A stretch of 45,237 nucleotides of DNA from Tetragenococcus sp. (GTDB taxonomy: Bacteria > Bacillota > Bacilli > Lactobacillales > Enterococcaceae), in the NCBI GenBank assembly GCA_030462125.1, contig JAKDZT010000002.1:1-45237 (forward strand), read 5' to 3'. Of this stretch, positions 26,286 to 34,840 are shown in pieces (the stretch's first letter is position 1; every line of letters begins with the position of its first letter). A program made the translations under genes and the position numbers. The notes under the pieces are model-generated. The model was not told where the DNA came from. It searched no databases and saw nothing but the letters and a program-made list of their open reading frames with translations.

Positions 26286-26759
26286 CTAATTCATCACGAG
26301 CAAGAAGGAAATAACAAAACCTAAAATCCCATATGTTTCCATCATTGCTACATAAACAATTCCTTTTGTCACGTGTTCTGGTTTTTTAGCTAAAATTTGC
26401 ATGGCTGCAGCAGCTGCACTACCTTGCCATTTGCCGGCCCAAATTGCTGTAAAGGCAATTGGTAAAGAAGCAACTAGCATATATAGTCCCATTTGCAATG
26501 ACATATCTGCTGACATTTGTAAAAAGATCATAAAGGAAATAACAAATCCATATAACCCTTGGGTTGCTGAAAGCAGTTCTAAGATCAACGCTTGACCAAA
26601 TTTTTCTGGTTGTTCTGCGGTTAACCCGGCTGCAGCTTCTGCTGTTTTACCAACACCAATCGTTGATCCGATACCCCCACAAATCGTTGCTAGGGCTATG
26701 CCTAACGCTGCAAATACCATTCCGCCATCTTCATAAAAGAAACTTATCCAATTCTCCAT
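26286..26759 (-). CDS. ntpK: V-type ATPase rotor ring subunit K, Na+ type
   Basis: The 157-residue protein has four membrane spans, a duplicated proteolipid as in E. hirae NtpK. The E. hirae Na+ ligands Leu61, Thr64, Gln65, Gln110 and Glu139 align with Leu63, Thr66, Gln67, Gln112 and Glu141 here (LLSATQG, KWQG, MMETYG), offset by two residues. All five are kept, so the enzyme should pump Na+ rather than H+. This fits a cell facing high salt. Confidence 0.94.
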   Translation of the reverse strand: MENWISFFYEDGGMVFAALGIALATICGGIGSTIGVGKTAEAAAGLTAEQPEKFGQALILELLSATQGLYGFVISFMIFLQMSADMSLQMGLYMLVASLPIAFTAIWAGKWQGSAAAAAMQILAKKPEHVTKGIVYVAMMETYGILGFVISFLLVMN

Positions 26760-26762
26760 TTT

Positions 26763-28736
26763 CTATTCGTCCCCTTGTTGTTGTTTTTGTTCTGAGATCA
26801 CTTGTACATATGATTCATTTGATTTAAAAGGCTTAAATGCGCGTCCGCCGCCCGTATAGAATTTATTGAAAAATTCCAGATATTGCAAACGGATGCCATG
26901 TACATAAGCACTTAAATAACTCAAGAAAATATTCAAGCCATGTAAGCCAATAAATAACACAATGCCTATAGTAAACCTAGCTGGTATTGGCAAATAACTT
27001 AGAATCAAATTAAAAGCCGCACCAATACTACCGCCAGCTACGCCTAATGCCATCAAACGCGTATAACTGATCAAATCACTCAAATAATTTGTTAGATCCA
27101 TAATCGAATATAAGCCGGATCCTATCCTGCCGATCACAGTATTGCCATCCAAACTACCACCGATTACGATCATCACTAAACTAATAATTAAGCAAACCGT
27201 ACCCACAGTTTGTAAAGCTGTTTCCGGAACGAGTGTCATTCCTGCTGCAATCATGGCAATACTTACTAGAAAGAACATCCATGATCCTGCTTGCAATAAT
27301 GCCTTGATTTTTTCATTTTCACGCCACCATAATAGGTAAAATTTCAACCCTAGACCGAACATAATTTGAATAAAGCCAAAGGCCATCGACATGACCAAGA
27401 TCTCTGTAATATCTGAGTTGGTCGATAATAATTGAAAAGAAAATTGTTTTCCGAAAATATTTCCATAAACTAAGCCCCACATCATGGTTGGTACGGCGCC
27501 AATTTGAAACATTGTAATATTTCGTTTCATACCCGATTTAAAGTTTAAGAAACGTTTTGCTAAGGCAGCGGCCACAAATAAAAGTAGGCCATAACCAAAG
27601 TCTGCGACCATTAACCCAAATGCCAAAGCATAAAAAGGCATCATAAAGGGAGTAGGGTCTAATTCCCAGTACTGAGGCAAACTATACATTTCCACTAAGC
27701 CTTCAAATGGTTTAACGAGTTTGTGATTTTTTAATAAAACCGGTGTCTCACTATACTCATCTTCTTTTACTTCCGTAAATTCCAAGAAATAGTCTTCTCC
27801 GACAGCTTGGCGAATTCGTTGGTCTAGTTGCTCTGTTTGCTTTGTTGGCACCCAACCAGATAGATCCATCGTATAATCAGATTCTAGCAAATACTGATTT
27901 GAATTGACTCGCACGCGTAAACCATCCAAATATTCAGCGACTAAACCTAAACTTTCATAATTGTTCTTTTGCGCCTTTAAGCGTGATTTGATCGATTTTT
28001 CTTCTGCTGCTAATTGTTGTGATTTTTCTTTGATTTGTTTTAAAACTGCGGCTGGTTTATCTTCGTATGGATAATCATACTCTTGAAAGCCAGCTGCATT
28101 TAAGATATCATGAGCTTCCTCACGCTTTTCTTTTAGAATAAGAACTAAAAGGTAAGATGTTGTTGATGTTTGATGTATGATTTCAAGATAAGAATTTGGT
28201 AGTTGGCTCATTTCCTCTTTTAGATGATTCAATTCCGTATTGGGAATTGTACCTAATAATCCTACAGCTGCGTTAAATTTCTCTAAAACAGCAGGATCCT
28301 CATCGAAGTACTGCCACTGATTTAGTTCATTTTCTTGAGTAGATAAATCTTGTCTTTCTTGCTCAATTGTACGTAACCGTTTGTCCTGCTTCCTTAAATC
28401 AGAGTAAACATCCTGCCAGTTAAAGGTGTGTGCATATTCGGAAAGTTGTCTGAGTGTATAATGTCGTAATGGTTGTCGCAGCGATTGAATCATGCTTGGT
28501 TTTTCCACATATTGGTCCAAAAAACTAAGCGCCCACGAAACATTACCAATTTGGTTTTCAATTTTGTCTGCCTCGGGATGCTCTTGCATTTGATTAAAAA
28601 AAGAACTCGCTTCTTTATGATAGTTATTAGCAGGAAAAAGTTCAATTTGTTGAAAATCTTGCAGTTGTTCCATTACGGCATCTTGATCACTGGAAAAAGT
28701 AATCAAATTGAATTTTTGCATTTTTTCAATTGCCAT
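26763..28736 (-). CDS. ntpI: V-type ATPase subunit I (a-type stator)
   Basis: The 657-residue protein has a soluble N-terminal half with coiled coils and a membrane half of about seven or eight spans that carries ions to the K ring. The key arginine region is visible as LISYTRLMALGVAGGSIGAAFN. The C-terminus continues as HGIRLQYLEFFNKFYTGGGRAFKPF. It overlaps the end of ntpF by 11 bases and has only a weak ribosome site, suggesting translational coupling. Confidence 0.93.
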   Translation of the reverse strand: MAIEKMQKFNLITFSSDQDAVMEQLQDFQQIELFPANNYHKEASSFFNQMQEHPEADKIENQIGNVSWALSFLDQYVEKPSMIQSLRQPLRHYTLRQLSEYAHTFNWQDVYSDLRKQDKRLRTIEQERQDLSTQENELNQWQYFDEDPAVLEKFNAAVGLLGTIPNTELNHLKEEMSQLPNSYLEIIHQTSTTSYLLVLILKEKREEAHDILNAAGFQEYDYPYEDKPAAVLKQIKEKSQQLAAEEKSIKSRLKAQKNNYESLGLVAEYLDGLRVRVNSNQYLLESDYTMDLSGWVPTKQTEQLDQRIRQAVGEDYFLEFTEVKEDEYSETPVLLKNHKLVKPFEGLVEMYSLPQYWELDPTPFMMPFYALAFGLMVADFGYGLLLFVAAALAKRFLNFKSGMKRNITMFQIGAVPTMMWGLVYGNIFGKQFSFQLLSTNSDITEILVMSMAFGFIQIMFGLGLKFYLLWWRENEKIKALLQAGSWMFFLVSIAMIAAGMTLVPETALQTVGTVCLIISLVMIVIGGSLDGNTVIGRIGSGLYSIMDLTNYLSDLISYTRLMALGVAGGSIGAAFNLILSYLPIPARFTIGIVLFIGLHGLNIFLSYLSAYVHGIRLQYLEFFNKFYTGGGRAFKPFKSNESYVQVISEQKQQQGDE

Positions 28737-29049
28737 TTTCGTTCACAACCTTATTTATAATAATGCCAAGCGCTTTTTCATGCATTTCCGGTGAAATCGT
28801 CTGTAATCGTTCGACGTCTTTTTGCGTTTGGTCATCTAACGGTTCTTTGATATTACGAAATTCTTCGTCATACTTTTCACGAATTTCTTGCTTGCGCTTT
28901 TCTTCATTTTCGTCTTGTTCTTCTTGAAAACGAGCGATTCTTTGATCGCTTTCTTCTTGATCTTTACGTGCTTGTTCTTTTGCTTTATTTAGCATTTCAT
29001 CTGCTTGTTCTTCTGTTTTAGCTAACTGGTGAATCGCATCAACACTCAT
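28726..29049 (-). CDS. ntpF: V-type ATPase peripheral stalk subunit (ntpF, G/H-like)
   Basis: The 107-residue, highly charged, almost wholly helical protein (AKTEEQADEMLNKAKEQARK) is typical of the stalk subunit that pairs with NtpE. It is the first gene of the nine-gene operon, with GGAGTG before the ATG. No sigma-A promoter is evident in the 78 bases before it, only a terminator-like hairpin. Confidence 0.85.
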   Translation of the reverse strand: MSVDAIHQLAKTEEQADEMLNKAKEQARKDQEESDQRIARFQEEQDENEEKRKQEIREKYDEEFRNIKEPLDDQTQKDVERLQTISPEMHEKALGIIINKVVNENGN

Positions 29050-29084
29050 TTGTCACACTCCTTTTTTTGGTTTTGGCAACGTCC

Positions 29085-29113
29085 TAAAAAATCCTCTATT
29101 TAACTAAGAGGAT
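29085..29113 (-). terminator. Hairpin between rrf2-like gene and ntpF (terminator or attenuator)
   Basis: ATCCTCT / AGAGGAT with a 9-base loop is followed by TTTTTT on the minus strand. It lies between the regulator stop and ntpF. With no promoter after it, partial read-through may feed the ntp operon. Confidence 0.6.
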
Positions 29114-29127
29114 AACGAAATGGTCTT

Positions 29128-29544
29128 TTATTGCATTAATTTAACCAAAGGATAATCTGCTAACTTATTTAAAAAGGATTGTTCACTTTCATTAAATAGC
29201 CCAGATATATTATCTGCAACTTTTTTGGACTCATTTGAAGATGAAAAGATATGCTCTGCTAAATTTCGCAGCTGAACACACGAATTCTTTCCTTCAATCG
29301 CATAATAAACATCGATCATAAAAATATTGTCAATCGGCTTAGCTAACCTAAATCCCCCGCCTTTACTTGAGGACGAGGTAACTACACCACCTAATACCAA
29401 TTTACGCAATATTTTTTTTAAATATGAATCAGACACCCCTAATCGTTCGCTGATTCGATAACTTTTCACGGAATTATCCCCTTCTTCTTTTGCTAAAATA
29501 AGAAGAATACACACTGCTTCTTCCAAGCTTCGTTTCATTTTCAT
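29128..29544 (-). CDS. Rrf2-family transcriptional regulator
   Basis: The 138-residue product has the Rrf2 winged helix (SLEEAVCILLILAKEEGDNSV, SERLGVSDSYLKKILRKL, SSKGGGFRLAKP). The three-cysteine Fe-S cluster set of IscR/NsrR is absent; only a lone Cys follows in NSCVQLR, so it is closer to the YwnA type. ATG at 29544 has AAAGGAG 8 bases upstream; longer versions cross the promoter. Its promoter is TTGATG, 17 bases, TAAGAT with a TG extension. It directly precedes the V-ATPase operon. Confidence 0.8.
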   Translation of the reverse strand: MKMKRSLEEAVCILLILAKEEGDNSVKSYRISERLGVSDSYLKKILRKLVLGGVVTSSSSKGGGFRLAKPIDNIFMIDVYYAIEGKNSCVQLRNLAEHIFSSSNESKKVADNISGLFNESEQSFLNKLADYPLVKLMQ

Positions 29545-29589
29545 GACCATTTCTCCTTTGAAGGACAAATAATATCCATAAATAATCTT

Positions 29590-29618
29590 ACCAAAAATAA
29601 ATAACATCATCAAGGAAA
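29590..29618 (-). promoter_or_regulatory. Promoter of the Rrf2-like gene (possibly also ntp operon)
   Basis: Minus-strand TTGATG and TAAGAT are spaced by 17 bases, with a TGG just before the -10. Coordinates are approximate. Confidence 0.5.
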
Positions 29619-29681
29619 GCGCTGGGGTTTCCAATTTTTTACACATTTATGAAGATAATATGAAAGGACATTTTCAACAAT

Positions 29682-29722
29682 AAAAAGAGGAAAACTATTT
29701 TTTATATAAGCTTTCCTTTTTT
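29682..29722 (-). terminator. Terminator of the mgtC-like gene
   Basis: Minus-strand AAAAAAGGAAAGCTT pairs imperfectly with AGTTTTCCTCTTTTT across an A/T-rich loop, 35 bases past the stop. Confidence 0.5.
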
Positions 29723-29757
29723 CTAACAAATCAGTTTTAAATAAATTCTTTTGTAAG

Positions 29758-30462
29758 TTACATACTAATTAAATGTACACGAACCATATTTTCATGCATC
29801 GATAAATCCTCAACCACTGTTTGATAAGATAACGAACGAGGCAATTCTACCGTATAAACATTGGTATAAACTCTACTTTCCCCTCGTTTTTTCACTTCAA
29901 AGTCCACATCTTTAACTTCAATTTCTTTATCTTTAAAATAGTCCGCAATAAACTCCTTGGTCGTTGTCTTATGCACGAAACTAATTTCAATTTTTTTCAA
30001 AGTAGGGATATTAATCACCCGTTTGAGTACTGTCAACACAAGCATGATCCCTACAAAACCTACAATAGCAATGCGGTAGTTGCCCATACCAATCGCTATC
30101 CCTAAACCGGCAACCGTCCACAACGAAGCCGCCGTTGTCAATCCACGAACCACTTGTTTGGTTACTACGATTGTACCCGCGCCTAAAAAGCCAATGCCAC
30201 TAACAACTTGCGCAATTAAACGCGCTTCATCCGCACGGATCACTTCACCCACTTCTGGATTGTTTTGAGCGATTGTTAATGCAGTATGTGTGATTTCTTT
30301 TTGAATCATTGCAATAAGTACTGCTCCGATCCCGACTAAAATATGCGTACGAATACCTGCCGGCCGATTCTTAAATTCCCGGTCAAATCCAATAAAACCT
30401 GCAAAAATAATCGCTAATAGCATCCGTAAACAAATCTCATAAATCGATAAATCTCCAGTCAA
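29758..30462 (-). CDS. MgtC/SapB family membrane protein
   Basis: The 234-residue protein has four or five spans and the family signature RPAGIRTHILVGIGA, then QVVSGIGFLGAGTI and TTAASLWTVAGLGIAIG. A C-terminal ACT-like soluble domain follows (KKIEISFVHK...). MgtC-like proteins are linked to Mg2+ limitation and membrane-ATPase control. The start is TTG at 30462, with AAGGAGG 7 bases before it. The longer frame would translate through that site. Confidence 0.85.
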   Translation of the reverse strand: MTGDLSIYEICLRMLLAIIFAGFIGFDREFKNRPAGIRTHILVGIGAVLIAMIQKEITHTALTIAQNNPEVGEVIRADEARLIAQVVSGIGFLGAGTIVVTKQVVRGLTTAASLWTVAGLGIAIGMGNYRIAIVGFVGIMLVLTVLKRVINIPTLKKIEISFVHKTTTKEFIADYFKDKEIEVKDVDFEVKKRGESRVYTNVYTVELPRSLSYQTVVEDLSMHENMVRVHLISM

Positions 30463-30487
30463 TAAACTCCCTCCTTCCAAGCAAAAA

Positions 30488-30517
30488 ATCCGAATGGTCT
30501 TTTACAATCATTCGGAT
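30488..30517 (-). terminator. Terminator of the rhodanese-fold gene
   Basis: ATCCGAATG (30488-30496) pairs with CATTCGGAT (30509-30517), followed by TTTTTT on the minus strand. Confidence 0.8.
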
Positions 30518-30532
30518 CAAACGATTATTCAA

Positions 30533-30838
30533 CTACCCTCTAAGGGTTTGCCAAGCATTCATACCGCCTTGAATATTCACGACATCATGTCCCAAGCTGG
30601 TTAAGTAATCACAAGCGCGAACATTTCGCACGCCAGCTTTACTGATGACATAATAGGTTTTATCCTTGGGTAAGTTTTCAGCTTCTGATACAAACTCACC
30701 AATTGGCAAATTAATGGCTCCTGTAATATGGTTTTGGTCAAAGTCTTCTTTATCCTGCACATCCAGAATTGTGATCGACTCCTCTTGCATTTTCTCTGCT
30801 AATTCACCAACGGTCATCGAATGGTACATAAGGTTCAT
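30533..30838 (-). CDS. Rhodanese-fold protein lacking the catalytic cysteine
   Basis: The 101-residue single rhodanese domain has the usual LDVQDKEDFDQNHITGAINLP start and the C-terminal GGMNAW. At the active-site loop, where Cys-x-x-Gly-x-Arg is expected, it reads SKAGVR (Ser66 to Arg71). Sulfur transfer via a persulfide is therefore unlikely, though the loop is otherwise intact. It may bind or sense instead. The ATG follows AAAGGAG by 8 bases. It has its own terminator and lies beside a metal ATPase gene. Confidence 0.85.
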   Translation of the reverse strand: MNLMYHSMTVGELAEKMQEESITILDVQDKEDFDQNHITGAINLPIGEFVSEAENLPKDKTYYVISKAGVRNVRACDYLTSLGHDVVNIQGGMNAWQTLRG

Positions 30839-30900
30839 GAAAAACGCTCCTTTATTTCCTTACTTTTGATACTAGACAAAGGAACAAATTTTGTCAAAAG

Positions 30901-32853
30901 TTATGCGCTTTTAGTATGTGCGCTTTTCTCTAGTGGAAACAGTAAACGTAAACCATTAAGCAATACCAACAACGTACTTCCTTCATGACCTAAAACACCT
31001 AGTCCGATATTCATTTCACCTATAATATTCAATACACTGAGTAATAAAACAACGCCTAATGCAAAAATAATATTTTGCCAAACAATTCGATCCAACTTTT
31101 GAGAAAGCTTATGCGCATACTCAAATTTCAAAAGATCATTTTGCATAATAACCGCGTCTGCTACATCAATCGCAACATCAGTGCCTTCGCCCATCGCAAA
31201 ACCAATATCAGCTTTCACTAAGGCCGGTGCATCATTAATTCCATCGCCTACCATCGCCGTTTTTCCATATTTATCTTGTAAAGAGGTAATGGCTTCTGCT
31301 TTATTTTCCGGCAAGATATTACTATAAACTTCGTCAATACCTAAAGTGTGAGCAACCGCTTCTCCTGTTGTTTGGGAATCTCCTGTAATCATTATCGTAT
31401 TAATCTGTTGTTTTTTTAAATAAGCGATGGTTTCTGCTGCTTTTTCATCGGCTCTGTCCATTAAGGCAATCAAAGCCACGACTTCTTCATTCTCGCTAAA
31501 ATAAACCACCGTTTTACCTGCTGAAGTAAGTTCTTCTGTTTTATCCTTAACCTCTTGACTAACATTGGTAAATAAACTAGGTTTTCCAATACGATAACGA
31601 TCTGTATCGTATTCTCCTACAATTCCTTGACCAATCTTGTTTTCAATTGACATTTTAAGTGGATCAATCTCGTCAAAAGCTGCTACGATGGCTGTTGCAA
31701 GCGGATGATTCGCGCTCGTCTCCATACTAACAATGATCTGTTGCCAATGGGCCTTTTTATCTTCATTTATATAAAAAGAATCCGTCACAACAGGTTGGCC
31801 CTGCGTCAAGGTGCCCGTTTTATCAAAAGCCACGGCTTTAATTCCCGTTAAGTTAGCTAGATAGGTTCCGCCTTTGAACAAAACGCCTTTTTTAGCTAAA
31901 TTTGAAATTGCCGACAAAGTAGCTGGCACAGCACTAACGGCAAGCGCACAAGGCGAAGCGGTAATTAGAAGAACGATCCCACGGTAAATGCTGGTGTCCC
32001 AACTCCAACTAAATAACATTGGCATCAGTACAATAAACAAGGGCACAAGAAGTAAGACACTTTTAACATAGTAAGGTTCAATTTTTTTAATTTTTGTCGC
32101 TGCTTTGGGTAAATTACTTTGTGATTGTTCCACTACACTTAAAATTTTAGCAAAGACCGTTTCGGATGAATCTTTGGTCACCTGCATCGTAAAAGTTCCT
32201 TGACCATTGATCGTACTGCCAAAAACTTCCTCTTCTGCCGCTTTTTCCTTTGGCATACTTTCCCCGTTAATAGAGGATTCATCAATTGTCGTATGCCCTG
32301 TAACAATAAACCCATCCGTTGCAATTTGATCACCAGGTAAAACTTTCAGTTGATCCCCTATAGCGACATTTTGTACATCAACCGATTTCGTCGACCCATC
32401 CGATTGCAATAACCGGGCTTTTGTAGGATTTATCTTCAGTAGACTGGTGATTTCTTTTTGACTTTTTTCTTCGGCAAACTCTTCCAGAAAATGAGCTCCC
32501 GCAAAAATTAGGATTAATAAAGCACTCTCATCAAAGCTACCAATGAACATCGCTCCTAAAACAGCTAATGTCATCAATAAGTGCACATTAGGTTGAAAAC
32601 TATGCTTTTCTTTTGTATCCGTTATCGTTTCGGTGACCCCTTCGACTATTATATGGAATCCTGACAAAACCACCGCAGCTCCGAATAGAAAATTGGAAAC
32701 CAATGTGGAAAACGGTCCAAACAACGCGACTAAATAAATAGCGACACCAGTAAAATACATAGGGACTTCGCCTGGCAAATGGCCCGCATGTTTACGTTTT
32801 TTGGCTGATTGGTCATCTGTTTCTTGTTCAGCTGTATGATATGTCTTATCCAT
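30901..32853 (-). CDS. P1B-4-type heavy-metal ATPase (Fe/Co exporter, PfeT/CoaT-like)
   Basis: The 650-residue P-type ATPase has the phosphorylation motif DKTGTLT, TGES-like NGES, HP in SANHPLA and GDGINDAP. The metal signature SPCALAVS in the span before the P-domain, together with HEGSTLLVLLNGLRLL near the C-terminus, marks the P1B-4 group, which exports Fe2+, Co2+ or related ions. The N-terminus has no HMA domain, only a short His-containing tail (KKRKHAGH). The start has AAGGAGAT 8 bases upstream. The promoter carries an ArsR-type palindrome in its spacer, so metal-induced expression is expected. Confidence 0.9.
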   Translation of the reverse strand: MDKTYHTAEQETDDQSAKKRKHAGHLPGEVPMYFTGVAIYLVALFGPFSTLVSNFLFGAAVVLSGFHIIVEGVTETITDTKEKHSFQPNVHLLMTLAVLGAMFIGSFDESALLILIFAGAHFLEEFAEEKSQKEITSLLKINPTKARLLQSDGSTKSVDVQNVAIGDQLKVLPGDQIATDGFIVTGHTTIDESSINGESMPKEKAAEEEVFGSTINGQGTFTMQVTKDSSETVFAKILSVVEQSQSNLPKAATKIKKIEPYYVKSVLLLVPLFIVLMPMLFSWSWDTSIYRGIVLLITASPCALAVSAVPATLSAISNLAKKGVLFKGGTYLANLTGIKAVAFDKTGTLTQGQPVVTDSFYINEDKKAHWQQIIVSMETSANHPLATAIVAAFDEIDPLKMSIENKIGQGIVGEYDTDRYRIGKPSLFTNVSQEVKDKTEELTSAGKTVVYFSENEEVVALIALMDRADEKAAETIAYLKKQQINTIMITGDSQTTGEAVAHTLGIDEVYSNILPENKAEAITSLQDKYGKTAMVGDGINDAPALVKADIGFAMGEGTDVAIDVADAVIMQNDLLKFEYAHKLSQKLDRIVWQNIIFALGVVLLLSVLNIIGEMNIGLGVLGHEGSTLLVLLNGLRLLFPLEKSAHTKSA

Positions 32854-32934
32854 AACCGTGTATCTCCTTATATTATTATTCCTTCAAGTGTTCCGTAAGC
32901 GCTTATATGAGTATATAATCATTTGTTTAATTTA

Positions 32935-32964
32935 AGTTTACATGAATGAACATTCATTTGTCAA
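32935..32964 (-). promoter_or_regulatory. Metal ATPase promoter
   Basis: Minus-strand TTGACA (32959-32964), an 18-base spacer and TAAACT (32935-32940). Confidence 0.7.
32942..32957. promoter_or_regulatory. ArsR/SmtB-type operator within the promoter spacer
   Basis: ATGAATGAACATTCAT is a perfect palindrome with a 2-base centre. It matches the TGAA-N6-TTCA core known for ArsR/SmtB metal sensors and lies wholly between -35 and -10. No ArsR gene is adjacent, so the regulator would act in trans. Confidence 0.65.
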
Positions 32965-33065
32965 GCGAATTTCTGCTTTATTCGTAAAAAAAGTCTCAGA
33001 GAATGTTATTATAGATTAAATTCCATAAGGTTGTTTCTTGTAGGTAAACATAAGGAGTGATAAAG

Positions 33066-33551
33066 ATGATATATGAAGCGGATAGAAAGTATTTAGAGCG
33101 TTGTGTAGAATTAGCTGAGAGGGCACTAATAAAAGGTGACGCCCCATTTGGATCACTATTAGTCTCTCGAGAAGGTAAGATTTTATTCGAAGATCACAAT
33201 AGAATTTCTGGCGGGGACAACACCCGCCATCCGGAATTCGAAATAGCCAAATGGGCAACAAACCACTTAAATGAAGCTGAGCGTAGAGAAGCTGTAGTCT
33301 ATACTTCAGGTGAACACTGTTCAATGTGTGCTTCAGCGCACGGTCTCGTAGGCCTCGGACGAACCGTGTATGCAAGTTCAACTGAACAGCTAGAAACTTG
33401 GAATAAAGAAATGGGCATCGAAAAGGGTCGGGTGAAAGGACTTTCGATTCAGGAAGTTATTGCTGATACTCCTGTGGATGGACCTGATGAAATTCTTTCA
33501 GAGAAAGTACGAGAATTACACTATAGATATCACAACAAAGAACTAAAATAA
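33066..33551 (+). CDS. Cytidine/guanine deaminase-like zinc protein
   Basis: The 161-residue nucleoside/base deaminase carries the two zinc motifs in slightly unusual form: HPEFE (usually HAE) and SGEHCSMC (usually PCxxC). The fold signature DAPFGSLLV and C-terminal VDGPDEILSE support the family. The substrate (guanine, cytosine or related) is not certain. ATG at 33066 has AAGGAG 8 bases upstream; the earlier in-frame GTG overlaps that site. Confidence 0.8.
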   Translation: MIYEADRKYLERCVELAERALIKGDAPFGSLLVSREGKILFEDHNRISGGDNTRHPEFEIAKWATNHLNEAERREAVVYTSGEHCSMCASAHGLVGLGRTVYASSTEQLETWNKEMGIEKGRVKGLSIQEVIADTPVDGPDEILSEKVRELHYRYHNKELK

Positions 33552-33556
33552 TATAC

Positions 33557-33598
33557 AAAAAAGATGAGAAACCAATTCTATGGCAACTCATCTTTTTT
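33557..33598. terminator. Bidirectional terminator between deaminase and NAD(P)-binding gene
   Basis: AAAAAAGATGAG (33557-33568) pairs perfectly with CTCATCTTTTTT (33587-33598) between converging genes. Confidence 0.85.
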
Positions 33599-33617
33599 AT
33601 ATTTGTAATAGTTTTAG

Positions 33618-34280
33618 TTAAACGGATTGTATGGCCTCAATAATGGGTTCATCTCCGGATAATACTTCAAATTCTTTATGAATCGTTGAGTCATTTTCCA
33701 AAGAAGTTAATATTGCTTGGGCAATATCTTGACGTGGCACTTCGCCATGTTTATTTCCCATGCCAACTTTAACTTTGCCAGTGCCTTTTCCATCCGTTAA
33801 TGTCCCGGGGTGAATAATGGTCCAATCAAGTCCACTACGATTTTTCAACCATTCATCCGCATAGTTTTTTGCGATGGTATAAATCTTCAATGGCCAGTCG
33901 TTTTCGATTCCTTTAGCTATTTGCTTGCGTCCGGTACGGAAGGTGCTTACCATCACAAAACGTTGAACATTGGCTTTTTCAGCAGCTGTCATTATTTTTA
34001 TCGCCCCATCTAAATCAACCATCACCGTCTTGTCTAAGCCGCTGCCACCAGCGCCTGCGCTAAAAACGACCGCCTCAACATCGCTCATTGCTTCAGCAAA
34101 CTCTTCAATTGAATTATGAACAATATCCAAAACAGTGGTTTCAACCCCTCGTTCATCGAAGAATGCCTTTTGACTCGAATCACGAATGACTGCCTTTTCT
34201 TCGACATTAGTAGGCCCTTGCGTCAAATCTGCAAAGCGTTTTGCTACTTTACCATTGGCACCAACCACAAGTACTTTCAT
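33618..34280 (-). CDS. NAD(P)-binding atypical SDR protein (YwnB/NmrA-like)
   Basis: The 220-residue Rossmann protein has an N-terminal GANGKVAKR loop, DVEAVVFSAGAGG and a YTIAKNYADEWL stretch, with TIIHPGTLTDGKGTGKV near the cofactor site. These are marks of atypical short-chain dehydrogenases of the NmrA/YwnB type, often stress-linked quinone or flavin reductases or sensors. It lacks the classic Tyr-x-x-x-Lys in full form (YTIAK is close). Start after AAAGGAG. Confidence 0.8.
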   Translation of the reverse strand: MKVLVVGANGKVAKRFADLTQGPTNVEEKAVIRDSSQKAFFDERGVETTVLDIVHNSIEEFAEAMSDVEAVVFSAGAGGSGLDKTVMVDLDGAIKIMTAAEKANVQRFVMVSTFRTGRKQIAKGIENDWPLKIYTIAKNYADEWLKNRSGLDWTIIHPGTLTDGKGTGKVKVGMGNKHGEVPRQDIAQAILTSLENDSTIHKEFEVLSGDEPIIEAIQSV

Positions 34281-34355
34281 ATATAAGCTCCTTTCTTTGA
34301 TCTTTCTGTATTTTATATCAGTATATCACCTGTTTTATCCCTATTACAAATTTAG

Positions 34356-34808
34356 CTACTTATCTTCTGTCTTTTCATCCTCTTTTATCCGCTGATTATA
34401 ATAATCTTCATAATCCTCTTTTAATATTTTATGCAAGGGCTTAATTTGGTTAAATTCATAACCTTCTTTCTTTTTCTGTATGTACCAATCAAATAGAATA
34501 TCTTCCCCATTTCGTAAAACTACCAGCAAACGATCTTTTTCGTCCATATCGAAATTTTCAACTGAATAAGATTTTTCTTGTAAGGCTTCGATAACCAACT
34601 GATTTTCCAAAAATTGCATATAAGAATCTAAAACATCGCCCTTTTTCTTAAAATCAACAAGCTTTTCTTGCTTTTCAATGGCTTTTTCACTCATATCTAT
34701 TATTTCGTCTTCTATTCTTCCCGTTTTACTGTATAGTTCATCTCTCCTTTTTTCCAAAGAGTCAATTCTTTGCTTTATCTCTTTTTGTCTTAATTCATAT
34801 CTTTTCAT
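34356..34808 (-). CDS. Small coiled-coil protein with SOS box upstream
   Basis: The 150-residue charged protein is not recognised. Residues 1-60 form a predicted coiled coil (KRYELRQKEIKQRIDSLEKR, DEIIDMSEKAIEKQEK). The second half mixes strands and helices (LLVVLRNGEDILFDWYIQKK) and it ends DEKTEDK. ATG at 34808 follows GGGGGA. Its promoter (TTGACA, 17 bases, TATGAT) is followed by a consensus LexA-type box at 34841-34854 and by GAGAAC half-sites shared with the divergent XRE-S24 gene. DNA-damage induction is therefore likely (inference). Confidence 0.7.
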   Translation of the reverse strand: MKRYELRQKEIKQRIDSLEKRRDELYSKTGRIEDEIIDMSEKAIEKQEKLVDFKKKGDVLDSYMQFLENQLVIEALQEKSYSVENFDMDEKDRLLVVLRNGEDILFDWYIQKKKEGYEFNQIKPLHKILKEDYEDYYNQRIKEDEKTEDK

Positions 34809-34840
34809 CACAAATCCCCCATCCTAATTTTATTTTTTGG

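Noticed and set aside
32897-32906. CcpA (cre) site in the metal ATPase leader
   Set aside because: The palindrome TAAGCGCTTA resembles the core, but flanking bases deviate and its position downstream of the promoter of a metal pump gives no support.
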